Source: Arthrobacter bambusae (GTDB lineage Bacteria; Actinomycetota; Actinomycetes; Actinomycetales; Micrococcaceae). From it: a stretch of 64,000 nucleotides of DNA. The first letter of the stretch is position 1; each line of letters opens with the position of its first letter. The stretch is from assembly GCF_030812595.1 (NCBI RefSeq), contig NZ_JAUSSZ010000005.1:1-64000 (forward strand), written 5' to 3'. Position numbers and translations under genes: made by a program. Positions 56,578 through 64,000 of the stretch are shown here, piece after piece. Under the pieces are notes generated by a model. That model was not told the DNA's origin. It ran no database searches and saw only the letters and a program-made list of their open reading frames with translations.

Positions 56578-57240
56578 TCAGTGCGTAAAGCGGTTGCGGC
56601 TCCACAACGCGAAGGCAATGCCGCCGGCCGCCACCAAAAGCACGCCGCCCATAATGGCAATCACCGCGAACATATCCGAACCCGGACCTTTGGCATTGCT
56701 CACCGCGGCAGCCTGGGTGGCTTTGAGACCGTCTTGGATGGGGGTATTCCAATTGGACGACGCCGACGGCGAGGCGCTGCTCGTCGTCGGGCTGTCCGAC
56801 GGGGTCGCCTGGCTGGTGGCCGCCGGAGCATCCGACGGCGCCACGCCGGGATCCGGTTCGGTCATGTCCGTCATGGGCGCGGGTGCGGGAGCGGCTGGCT
56901 CGACCGGGGCGGGTTGGGCGGGCACCACCGGGGCGGGTTGGACCGGTGCCACCGGAGCGGGTTGAACCGGCGCGACGACGGGTGGCTTGGAAGGCGCGGG
57001 CTCCACCTTCGACTGACTCGGCGGAGTTTGTACAGGTGCCGGGTCCGGTGTCGGGGCCGGCGCCGGAGCCGTGGTGGTTTGGCTATTCTGGGAAGCCACG
57101 AGCGGCTCGGCGTGTGCCGAAAGCAACGGGAAAGCGCACATCGCCACAGCCATGGCAATGCCCGCGAGGGCAACGGAGAACGGGCGTCGCACAGCGGCAC
57201 GGGCCGCGCCGCTGGAACGCGCGGAAGAGCGTTGGGTCAT
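56578..57240 (-). CDS. Pro/Ala-rich exported membrane-anchored protein
   Basis: The 220-residue protein has an N-terminal signal segment (RPFSVALAGIAMAVAMCAFPLLSAHA), about 110 residues rich in Pro, Ala and Val with PVQPAPV-type repeats, and a C-terminal membrane span (MFAVIAIMGGVLLVAAGGIAFALW) with a basic end RNRFTH. This is the layout of a wall-spanning surface protein, but no LPxTG sorting motif is present. No family was recognised. GAGGT precedes the ATG. Confidence 0.72.
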   Translation of the reverse strand: MTQRSSARSSGAARAAVRRPFSVALAGIAMAVAMCAFPLLSAHAEPLVASQNSQTTTAPAPAPTPDPAPVQTPPSQSKVEPAPSKPPVVAPVQPAPVAPVQPAPVVPAQPAPVEPAAPAPAPMTDMTEPDPGVAPSDAPAATSQATPSDSPTTSSASPSASSNWNTPIQDGLKATQAAAVSNAKGPGSDMFAVIAIMGGVLLVAAGGIAFALWSRNRFTH

Positions 57241-57344
57241 GTTTACCTCTGCAGGACGGCACAGGCCGCCCGGAGTTGGGGTGGTATTGACCGGAATCTT
57301 CCTACAAAGTCCGGGCGTGTCGCAAATCCCGGGCTCCGAAAACG

Positions 57345-58142
57345 CTAGGCGGACGGCCGTATATCGGAACCTCCGGCGTCGTTCTTCGCGATCCTGGCGT
57401 CCACGACAATCGCGGTGACGTTGTCCCGGCCGCCGCTCAGCAATGCCTCCTGGATCAGGGAATCCACGGCGTCCTGGGGCTTCTCGACCGTGCTCAGGAT
57501 CCGGGAGATGTGCTCGTCGCTCAGCTCCCCGGTGAGTCCGTCAGAGCAGACCAGCATCCGGTCCCCGTCCTGGATGGGCAGCAACCAGAAATCCGCTTCG
57601 TTTTCACCGCCGGTGCCGAGCGCGCGGGTCACCACATGGCGGCGCGGATGCACCGTGGCTTCTTCACGCGTGATCCTGCCGGCTTCCACGAGTTCCTGGA
57701 CTTCCGAATGGTCCACGCTGATCTGCCTGAAATCGCCCCCGCTCAAGCGATACGTCCGCGAATCGCCGATGTTCGTGACGAGCCAATACGGGACGCCCAT
57801 GTACTCGGCGACGACGACTCCGGACAGCGTGGTTCCGGCACGTCCACCGGTGGCATTCCGGATCTGGGAGTCGGCGGCAAGGATGCATTTTTGCAGCGCG
57901 ACCGCGGTTGCCGATCGGACACCCGCCGCCAATTGCGGCATGCGGCCAAGGGTACGTACGCACAATGCGCTGGCGATCTCCCCCGCCTCATGCCCGCCCA
58001 TGCCGTCAGCCACCGCGAAGACCGGATCCTCCGCGATGAGCGAATCTTCGTTGAGTTCCCGGCTGAGCCCACGATCTGTCCCGTACCCATAGCTCAAGGT
58101 GAATCCCGGCTCAGGGGCGGTCGGTGTGGACTGTGAATTCAT
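57345..58142 (-). CDS. PP2C-family serine/threonine protein phosphatase
   Basis: The 265-residue protein has the metal-dependent phosphatase motifs: RGLSRELNEDSLIAE, FAVADGMGGHEAGEIAS, TTLSGVVVAEYM, GDSRTYRLSGGDFRQISVDHSEV, DRMLVCSDGLTGELSDEHI and GGRDNVTAIVVDARI. It should remove phosphate from Ser/Thr residues, opposing Pkn-type kinases not seen here. It lies downstream of the birA-PH-cyclase unit after about 104 bases. GAGGAC precedes the ATG. Confidence 0.93.
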   Translation of the reverse strand: MNSQSTPTAPEPGFTLSYGYGTDRGLSRELNEDSLIAEDPVFAVADGMGGHEAGEIASALCVRTLGRMPQLAAGVRSATAVALQKCILAADSQIRNATGGRAGTTLSGVVVAEYMGVPYWLVTNIGDSRTYRLSGGDFRQISVDHSEVQELVEAGRITREEATVHPRRHVVTRALGTGGENEADFWLLPIQDGDRMLVCSDGLTGELSDEHISRILSTVEKPQDAVDSLIQEALLSGGRDNVTAIVVDARIAKNDAGGSDIRPSA

Positions 58143-58246
58143 TCTTGTCCTCGATGGAAGGCACGGTTGCCAAGTGGACTCTTGGGCTGCGGAGACGACT
58201 ATGCCACGATCCGAGAGCCAACTCCAAGGGATCGTGTCCGGAGGGA

Positions 58247-59410
58247 TCAGTCGAGGACCAGTCCCTTGCCCAGGCCGCGGGCAAGCCGGACAGGGAGGAT
58301 TTCCCCGAAGCCGCGAACGTTCTCGGCCTTCTGAGGGACCAAGACGAAGCGTTCGTCCTGGCCGAGCGCTGCTGCCGTCATCTCGTCCACCAGGACGGTG
58401 CCGGGTTCAGCCAGGGCAGTGAGGCGGGCCGCCAGGTTGACGGTGGGGCCGTAAATATCGCCGAGACGGGAAAGGATGCGTCCCCAGACCATGGCCACGC
58501 GGGCTTCCGGCAAGATTTCGTCTTCCGTAAAGGCCTCGGCGAGCGCCAAGGAGATCTCAGCACCCGCGGCCGGCGTTTCGGCGATGTAGAGGACTTCGTC
58601 GCCGACCGTCTTGACGAGGCGTCCGCCGCCGACGGAGATGATCTCCGCGCACTTGTTCTCGAAGCGCTGGACCAATTGGGCCAGGGTTTTCTCGTTCATG
58701 CGGCGTGACAGGCTTGTGTAGGACACGAGGTCGGCAAAGCCCACGGCGCGCGCCAAGGGCAAAGGGGCATCATCTTCGTCGCCCTCGCGCCCGGCCTCGC
58801 TGGCCTGCAAACCGGCCTCGGCACGAACGGCCAGCCGCTGTACACCGGCGTTCATCTGGCGGCGCCAGGAGTACAGCAGGATCTCTTCCATGGCATCCAC
58901 GAGGTTGGGCAGTTCATTGACCAACCGCTTGCGGGCAACGGCATCGGGAATCCCTTGTTGCACCACCATGTCTTCGATCAGTGCCTCGATTTGCCACACC
59001 ACCATGCGATCGGTCATCTGGCCGATGGCGCGCGTCACGGAAATGGCAGCTTCCTCGGTGAGCTTCCCGGCGCGGACGAGGTCAAGGATCGTCGATAGCG
59101 CCGAGAGGTCGCGCTCGGTGAACGCAACATCCTGGTCGCCGAAGTTGGGGAAACCCAGCGCCCGCCACAGTTTGCGGGCAGACAGAAGCGAGACCCCCGC
59201 GGCCGCCGACACTTCGCGTCGCCGCAGTTTGCGCTCGCCGCCCAAGAGCCTTGTTTCAAGGGCCTTGATGGCCTCCCGGTCTGCTGACTGGGCGTCGGTA
59301 GGCGGGGACACCACAGGGAGGTCCCCCGTCGCTGCTTGGTCCACGGAAGGCTCGGGCACGGCGTCCGGCCCGTGGTCCATGTACTCAGGCTCCTGCTCGT
59401 CAACGCTCAT
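58247..59410 (-). CDS. Class III adenylate cyclase with pH-sensor-type N-terminal domain
   Basis: The 387-residue protein has an N-terminal acidic tail, an all-helical domain (EREVSAAAGVSLLSARKLWRALG-like and ILDLVRAGKLTEEAAISVTRAIGQMTDRMVVWQIEALIEDMV) and a class III cyclase domain. The helical part matches the regulatory domain of the mycobacterial Rv1264 cyclase, which inhibits at neutral pH. The cyclase domain has the metal aspartate in VGFADLVSYTSLSRRM, VKTVGDEVLYIAETP, and VWGRILSRLGDIYGPTVNLAARL. The ATG at 59410 has AGAAGG eight bases before it. It overlaps the PH-domain gene by 11 bases. Confidence 0.92.
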   Translation of the reverse strand: MSVDEQEPEYMDHGPDAVPEPSVDQAATGDLPVVSPPTDAQSADREAIKALETRLLGGERKLRRREVSAAAGVSLLSARKLWRALGFPNFGDQDVAFTERDLSALSTILDLVRAGKLTEEAAISVTRAIGQMTDRMVVWQIEALIEDMVVQQGIPDAVARKRLVNELPNLVDAMEEILLYSWRRQMNAGVQRLAVRAEAGLQASEAGREGDEDDAPLPLARAVGFADLVSYTSLSRRMNEKTLAQLVQRFENKCAEIISVGGGRLVKTVGDEVLYIAETPAAGAEISLALAEAFTEDEILPEARVAMVWGRILSRLGDIYGPTVNLAARLTALAEPGTVLVDEMTAAALGQDERFVLVPQKAENVRGFGEILPVRLARGLGKGLVLD

Positions 59411-60035
59411 CTCTTCCACCTTCTCTCATTTCCCAGGGCAACGCGGAATCCGAGTAGTCAATCGGTCCGGCAAAATCGCCATCATCGCCGGGCCCCGGGA
59501 CCGCGCCGGGACCGAACACGGCACTCGTCGGAAGCTCGGCCATCGCATCCAGGATGAAACTCCGAAACTTGCCGACTTCCGGAACGTCCGCGAGGACGGC
59601 CGAGCCGGGGTGCCCGGTATCCAAGGATATATTCCCCGAGCGCAATATCCGTTGGAGCAGCGATTGCTCGATCCCCACGCTGCGTACAGCGGCCAATGGC
59701 ACCTGCCAGTCGCCCCGCCGAAGCATTCCGAAGCGGGCAACTATCCGTCCGCTCGTCAGGATGTACCGTACGGCACGCCATCGGACGAATCGCGGGAGGC
59801 TGTAGCCCAGCAGCACGATCGCAACTATGGCCAAGCACGCGGCCACCAGCCATTGCGTCCAGTCGCTCGTGATGAGCGGTAGCAGCTTGCCCGGGCCGCC
59901 TTTGACTATCCAGGCGCAGGCGAACGCCGCGGCGGCGGGAACGAGTATGAATGCCAGGACGGGACCAAAGAGCATCCTGGGCTGCTGCCGCGTGATCATG
60001 ATGACTTGCTCCCCACGCAGGAGCTCTTTACGCAT
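59400..60035 (-). CDS. Bacterial PH-domain membrane protein (YdbS-like)
   Basis: The 211-residue protein has two membrane spans at about residues 22-66, followed by a PH-type (bPH2) domain: RWRAVRYILTSGRIVARFGMLRRGDWQVPLAAVRSVGIEQSLLQRILRSGNISLDTG. The C-terminal 60 residues are acidic and disordered. Function is unknown. The ATG overlaps the birA stop by eight bases. Confidence 0.88.
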   Translation of the reverse strand: MRKELLRGEQVIMITRQQPRMLFGPVLAFILVPAAAAFACAWIVKGGPGKLLPLITSDWTQWLVAACLAIVAIVLLGYSLPRFVRWRAVRYILTSGRIVARFGMLRRGDWQVPLAAVRSVGIEQSLLQRILRSGNISLDTGHPGSAVLADVPEVGKFRSFILDAMAELPTSAVFGPGAVPGPGDDGDFAGPIDYSDSALPWEMREGGRDER

Positions 60036-60936
60036 AACCGCTTTCGGTAGTCCGCAGATGGACGACGTCGCCGGCGGTCACGACGTGCTCGCGGCCACCG
60101 TGGTCCACCACCAAGAGGGAACCATACTCATCCAGCCTGGACGCATGCCCCACCAATTCGTGGTCGCCTGGCAAATGCGCTTTCACTTCGCGTCCCAAGG
60201 TCACCATGACGGCTTCCACCCGCTTGTGCAGGGAGGACCCGCCGGCCAATCCCGCGGTGGGATCGCCGTCGGCGTTGCAGAAACTGCGGTAGAGCGCGGC
60301 GAAGCGGGCCAGATAGTTCCGCAGAAGAACGGTGCGGTCCGTGGTCGAGGCACCTTCAAGGATGAGGGAGGTTGCCGTGGGGACGGGCAGTTCGTCCTCG
60401 CCGAGCGTCACGTTGAGGCCGGTACCAAGGACGACGGCCGGAACCGTTCCGTCGCTCATCGGCCCCATCTGTGCCAGGATGCCGGCAATCTTCTTGCCCC
60501 GGACGAGGACGTCGTTGGGCCATTTGATCTCGGCAGGCAGGCCGGCCGTTTCCAGGAGTGTTTCGTGCAGGGCCAGCGCGCCCAAGAGCGAGAGCCAGGA
60601 GTAACTCTGGGTCGGGACGGGCAGGCCCTGTGAATTGACGGGACGCAGGACGATCGAAACGGAAATCGCCGAACGGGCGGGAGATTCCCAGTGACGCTCC
60701 AGACGGCCCCGCGCCGCCGTCTGGTGCTCGGCAGTGAGGACTGCGAGGTCGGCCCATTCCTTGGGCTCGGTGGTGACGGCGCGCAGCAGGTCAGCGTTGG
60801 TGGAGCCGGTGGTCTCCACGATCTTCAGTTGCGAAATACCGGTGGCTGCGAGGAAGTCGGGGTGAAGCAGGGCATCGCGGTCCAGGCCCAAGCGCGGGGC
60901 GTGTGGTTCGCTGCTGGCAGGCTGTTCGACATCCAT
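60028..60936 (-). CDS. birA: Biotin--[acetyl-CoA-carboxylase] ligase
   Basis: BirA activates biotin and attaches it to biotin-carrier domains. The 302-residue protein has ETTGSTNADLLRA, TAEHQTAARGRLERHWESPARSAI, KWPNDVLVRGKKIAGILAQ and GTGLNVTL. It lacks the N-terminal helix-turn-helix of repressor-type BirA, so it is a class I ligase. It is the first gene of birA-PH-cyclase. Acyl-CoA carboxylase genes, its substrate proteins, lie on the other side of the SDR gene. Confidence 0.94.
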   Translation of the reverse strand: MDVEQPASSEPHAPRLGLDRDALLHPDFLAATGISQLKIVETTGSTNADLLRAVTTEPKEWADLAVLTAEHQTAARGRLERHWESPARSAISVSIVLRPVNSQGLPVPTQSYSWLSLLGALALHETLLETAGLPAEIKWPNDVLVRGKKIAGILAQMGPMSDGTVPAVVLGTGLNVTLGEDELPVPTATSLILEGASTTDRTVLLRNYLARFAALYRSFCNADGDPTAGLAGGSSLHKRVEAVMVTLGREVKAHLPGDHELVGHASRLDEYGSLLVVDHGGREHVVTAGDVVHLRTTESGYA

Positions 60937-60983
60937 AGACAGAATCCTATCCAGCCAGGCTGGTGCGGGAAGAAGTTGTCCGC

Positions 60984-61895
60984 TTAGAGGAAGATATCCG
61001 GCACCAGCTTCTCCTCGGGGACACCCAGACTGTATGGCCTGAAGTCCGAAACACCCGCAGCCCTCAGCACTTGTTCGTCCGTGTAGAAGTTGCCGGTATT
61101 ACTTGCCGGACGGTCCGGGTCCGGGCCCAGGTGCGCCCCGGTCAGGACGGCGTGGGCAGCGTCGGCCATGATTTCCGAAGTCCTCGCGGCTTGGACGATT
61201 TGTGCCCCGCCAGGCATATTTCGGATCGCGGCAGTGTCGATCAACGTGCAGGGCCACAGCGAGTTGACCGCCACGCCGTCGTTCTTAAGCTCTTCGGCCA
61301 GGCCCAGCGTGGTGAGGCTCATGCCGTATTTGGCCATGGTGTACGCCAGGTGCATGCCGGCCCACTTCGGGTCAAGGTTCAGAGGCGGCGAGAGCGTCAG
61401 GATATGTGCGCCACGCCCGTCCTGCGCGGCTTTCCGAAGCGACGGAAGCGCGAGCTTGGAGAGCAGGAAAGTGCCGCGGACGTTGATGTCCTGCATGAGG
61501 TCATAGCGTTTCATGTCGATCTCGTCAGTGCGGGAGAGATCTATCGCCGAGGCGTTGTTGATCACGACGTCGATTCCGCCGAAGCGTTCGACGGCGGCGT
61601 CAACCGCAGCGGCAACGTCGCCGTCGTTGCGGACATCCCCTACGAGGGGCAGCGCCTGGCCGCCGGCGGCTTCCAGTTGCTCGGCAGCCGTGAAGACCGT
61701 TCCTTGCAGCTTGGGATGGGGCTCCCCGGTCTTGGCCATGATGACGATGTTGGCGCCGTCGCGGGCCGCGCGGGTGGCGACTGCCAGGCCGATGCCGCGA
61801 CTGCCGCCGGACATCAGGAGGGTGCGGCCCTTCAGTGATCCGCGTCCCTGGTAGGGAAGGACAGGGCTTGCAGAAGCATCGTTGCTTGAGGTCAT
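60984..61895 (-). CDS. SDR-family oxidoreductase (HSDL2-like)
   Basis: The 303-residue protein has LKGRTLLMSGGSRGIGLAVATRAARDGANIVIMAKT, VINNASAID, and the catalytic Tyr-x-x-x-Lys in LAYTMAKYGMSLTTLGLAEEL. HILTLSPPLNLDPKWAG is typical of the HSDL2-like branch, linked to lipid metabolism. No Shine-Dalgarno sequence precedes the ATG; the -10-like TACAGT (61902-61907) is about seven bases upstream, so it is probably leaderless. A perfect palindrome just upstream is a candidate operator. Confidence 0.88.
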   Translation of the reverse strand: MTSSNDASASPVLPYQGRGSLKGRTLLMSGGSRGIGLAVATRAARDGANIVIMAKTGEPHPKLQGTVFTAAEQLEAAGGQALPLVGDVRNDGDVAAAVDAAVERFGGIDVVINNASAIDLSRTDEIDMKRYDLMQDINVRGTFLLSKLALPSLRKAAQDGRGAHILTLSPPLNLDPKWAGMHLAYTMAKYGMSLTTLGLAEELKNDGVAVNSLWPCTLIDTAAIRNMPGGAQIVQAARTSEIMADAAHAVLTGAHLGPDPDRPASNTGNFYTDEQVLRAAGVSDFRPYSLGVPEEKLVPDIFL

Positions 61896-61915
61896 GAACA
61901 CACTGTAGCCCAAGC

Positions 61916-61935
61916 ATGTTACTGGCGAGTAACAT
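61916..61935. promoter_or_regulatory. Palindrome over the SDR promoter (TetR-type operator candidate)
   Basis: ATGTTACT-N4-AGTAACAT is a perfect 8+8-bp palindrome directly upstream of the -10-like element of the SDR gene, about 20 bases from the start codon. This geometry suits a TetR-family dimer. No TetR gene is in the window. Confidence 0.55.
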
Positions 61936-62106
61936 TGCTGGATGCTCGACTTGAAGTCGGAAAATTGTAGGGTTTCTACAGCGGTCTGTGACTTTTGCGT
62001 CATTAGACTAGCCAACAGGGCCCGCACTTTGTACGGATGCTACTTAAGAGCGCATGCCTAACGAAGCAGTGCCAGCGTAAATCAGCTACAGAGCCGGAGA
62101 CATTTG

Positions 62107-63690
62107 ATGAGCCACGATCTGACAACGACAGCGGGAAAGATTGCCGACTTCCGCGACCGCCAGGCCCGTGCAGAACAACCTTCCGGCCCCGAAGCCATTG
62201 AGAAGCAGCATGCCCGCGGCAAGAACACCGCCCGCGAACGCATCGACATGCTCCTCGATGAAGACTCCTTCGTGGAGTTCGACGCCTTGGCCGTCCACCG
62301 CTCCACCGCATTCGGCATGGAGAAGAAGAAGCCCCTCGGCGATGGCGTTGTCTCAGGCTATGGCACCGTCGACGGCCGCTTGGTGGCCGTCTACAGCCAG
62401 GAATTCAGCGTCTACGGTGGCTCCCTGAGCCAGGTCAACGGCGAGAAGATCGTCAAGGTCCAGGAATTCGCGCTCCGCAACGGCTGCCCTATGGTGGGCA
62501 TCAACGACGGTGGCGGTGCGCGTATCCAGGAAGGCGTCGCCTCCTTGGCCATGTTCGCCGACATCTTCCGCAACAACGTCCACTCTTCCGGCGTCGTCCC
62601 CCAGATTTCCCTCATCATGGGCCCGTGCGCCGGCGGCGCCGCGTACTCCCCCGCCCTGACCGACTACGTGGTGATGGTGGACAAGACCTCCCACATGTTC
62701 ATCACCGGCCCCGACGTCATCAAGACCGTCACCGGCGAAGACGTGGACATGGAAACCCTCGGCGGCGCGCGCCAGCACAACGCCACCACCGGCACCTCCA
62801 CCTACCTCGCCAGCGACGAAGCCGACGCCATCGAGTTCGTCCGCGAACTCCTTGACTTCCTGCCGTCCAACAACCTGTCGGAGGCCCCCGTCCTGGAGCA
62901 CGAGCAAGAACTCGAGCTCGACGACGACGATCTCGCCCTGGACACGCTCATCCCGGACTCGGCCAACCAGCCCTACGACATGCGCAAGGTTATCGAGCAG
63001 ATCGTGGACGACGCCCACTTCCTGGAGATGCAGTCGCTCTACGCCCCCAACGTGATCATCGGCTATGGCCGGGTTGAGGGCCACACGGTGGGGATCGTGG
63101 CCAACCAGCCCATGCAGTTCGCCGGCACGCTGGACATTTCCGCCTCGGAAAAGGCCGCCCGCTTTGTCCGTCATTGCGATGCCTTCAACGTTCCCATCAT
63201 CACTTTGGTGGACGTCCCCGGCTTCCTGCCCGGCAAGGACCAGGAATTCCAGGGCATCATCCGCCGCGGAGCCAAGCTGCTTTACGCCTACGCCGAGGCG
63301 ACCGTGCCCAAGCTGACGGTCATCACCCGCAAGGCCTACGGCGGAGCGTACATCGTGATGGGTTCCAAGAAGCTTGGGGCCGACCTCAACCTGGCCTGGC
63401 CGACAGCACAAATCGGCGTCATGGGCGCCCAAGGTGCAGTCAACATCCTGTACCGCCGCGATCTTGCCGCCGTCTCCGAGGCTGGTGGCGACGTCGAAGG
63501 CAAGCGCGCCGAGATCATCCGCCAGTACGAGGAAGAGCTCCTCAACCCCTACCAGGCTGCCGAGCTTGGCTACGTCGACGCCGTCATCGCACCGTCGGAG
63601 ACCCGCTTGCAGATCATCAAGGGCCTCCGCGCCCTTCGCGACAAGCGTGCCAGCCTGCCCACCAAGAAGCACGGAAACATCCCGCTGTGA
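62107..63690 (+). CDS. Acyl-CoA carboxylase beta subunit (propionyl/acetyl-CoA carboxyltransferase)
   Basis: This 527-residue carboxyltransferase moves CO2 from biotin to an acyl-CoA. The N-terminal [34 protein letters not shown] and [30 protein letters not shown], then [20 protein letters not shown] (first oxyanion site), [58 protein letters not shown] and AVMG-like [12 protein letters not shown] are diagnostic. GGAG precedes the ATG by about 11 bases; a TTG lies one codon before it. The epsilon subunit gene follows with an overlap. Confidence 0.96.
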   Translation: MSHDLTTTAGKIADFRDRQARAEQPSGPEAIEKQHARGKNTARERIDMLLDEDSFVEFDALAVHRSTAFGMEKKKPLGDGVVSGYGTVDGRLVAVYSQEFSVYGGSLSQVNGEKIVKVQEFALRNGCPMVGINDGGGARIQEGVASLAMFADIFRNNVHSSGVVPQISLIMGPCAGGAAYSPALTDYVVMVDKTSHMFITGPDVIKTVTGEDVDMETLGGARQHNATTGTSTYLASDEADAIEFVRELLDFLPSNNLSEAPVLEHEQELELDDDDLALDTLIPDSANQPYDMRKVIEQIVDDAHFLEMQSLYAPNVIIGYGRVEGHTVGIVANQPMQFAGTLDISASEKAARFVRHCDAFNVPIITLVDVPGFLPGKDQEFQGIIRRGAKLLYAYAEATVPKLTVITRKAYGGAYIVMGSKKLGADLNLAWPTAQIGVMGAQGAVNILYRRDLAAVSEAGGDVEGKRAEIIRQYEEELLNPYQAAELGYVDAVIAPSETRLQIIKGLRALRDKRASLPTKKHGNIPL

Positions 63691-63929
63691 GCACCGAAGA
63701 GAACAACCCGGCATCCGCGGGTCCGGGGACAGACGCACCGTTGCTTTCGGTGGTCAAGGGAGACCCGACGCCGGAAGAGCTCGCCGCGGTGACCGCCGTG
63801 GTTGCCTCCCTCGGCACCCCGGCGGTAACCGAAGCTCCACAACAGAGCACACGGCACTGGCTGCGACGCCAGCAACTGCGCCTCGACCCCACCCCGGGTC
63901 CGGGTGCGTGGCGGCGCAGCCGGGGATAG
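63687..63929 (+). CDS. Acyl-CoA carboxylase epsilon subunit
   Basis: This 80-residue protein has the epsilon-subunit signature [24 protein letters not shown] followed by a basic Trp-rich tail (HWLRRQQLR ... GAWRRSRG). Actinobacterial epsilon subunits bind and stimulate the beta subunit. The GTG overlaps the stop of the beta-subunit gene by four bases. The rest of the complex (biotinylated alpha chain) should lie downstream outside the window. Confidence 0.9.
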   Translation: MSTEENNPASAGPGTDAPLLSVVKGDPTPEELAAVTAVVASLGTPAVTEAPQQSTRHWLRRQQLRLDPTPGPGAWRRSRG

Positions 63930-63977
63930 TATTCAGCAACCCTTTCATAAGGGGCACCCCGCCGCTAGGCTCGTGGA

Positions 63978-64000
63978 GTGACTACTCCTAACACAGCTCC
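63978..64000 (+). CDS. Possible start of the next gene, cut by the window end
   Basis: GTGGAG precedes a GTG at 63978 that stays open to the last base (VTTPNTAP). Too short to name. Confidence 0.4.

Overview
The window is a chromosomal segment of a high-GC Gram-positive bacterium, most likely Arthrobacter or a close relative in the Micrococcaceae. This rests on overall base composition, frequent GTG starts, an acyl-CoA carboxylase beta/epsilon pair, a single-chain glycyl-tRNA synthetase, a pH-sensor-type adenylate cyclase and a SAM-IV-type riboswitch. The assignment is an inference; there is no 16S rRNA gene here. No phage, transposase, integrase, CRISPR array or rRNA operon was seen.

Layout. 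(1) 1-5.4 kb: the end of a secreted protein, tRNA-Asn, and a core block dusB-dgt-dnaG read leftward. (2) 5.4-12.2 kb: an ABC-2 exporter with a DesK/DesR-like two-component system and a candidate palindromic operator, a YibE/F membrane protein and a berberine-bridge-like FAD oxidase. (3) 12.2-22.9 kb: glyS with an acetyltransferase, a DMT transporter, a small S4 protein, two hydrolases, the methionine genes metX (with a SAM-IV-like riboswitch) and metY, a VOC protein and a CPBP protease. (4) 22.9-28.2 kb: a tightly packed sugar operon (SIS isomerase, ROK kinase, PfkB kinase, class II aldolase, DeoR regulator) that fits an amino-sugar or tagatose-type route, followed by an unassigned interval with two possible 38-39-residue peptides and a small PLDc_N membrane protein. 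(5) 28.2-35.9 kb: hutI, an amino-acid-type FAD dehydrogenase, a flavin-split-barrel protein, and the threonine-degrading pair tdh-kbl trailed by a family 4 glycosidase, with a divergent LysR regulator. (6) 35.9-43.4 kb: a carbohydrate ABC uptake operon with LacI regulator, Tat-type lipoprotein, two permeases, a GH123 (former DUF4091) protein and a Gfo/Idh/MocA oxidoreductase. (7) 43.5-52.1 kb: a DUF5666 protein, gatCAB, and a CitMHS citrate transporter divergent from a CitA/CitB-type system. (8) 52.2-64 kb: RidA, an acetyltransferase, an unusual pair of opposed 32-bp repeat arrays, an inositol-phosphatase-family protein, ligA, a Pro-rich surface protein, a PP2C phosphatase, the operon birA - PH-domain protein - adenylate cyclase, an SDR with an operator-like palindrome, and acyl-CoA carboxylase beta and epsilon subunits.

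Two threads connect regions. Regions 4 and 6 could together deal with galactosamine-type sugars: the GH123 catalytic family contains beta-N-acetylgalactosaminidases, and the SIS/ROK/PfkB/aldolase set matches the later steps of galactosamine breakdown. No deacetylase, PTS or ABC ATPase is present to complete that route. Several regulators also sit beside perfect palindromes (9036, 34998, 49410, 61916) that can be tested as operators.

Limits: calls rest on reading translated motifs and local DNA structure; no database search was run. Start codons were chosen from Shine-Dalgarno sequences and family lengths and may be wrong by a few codons.
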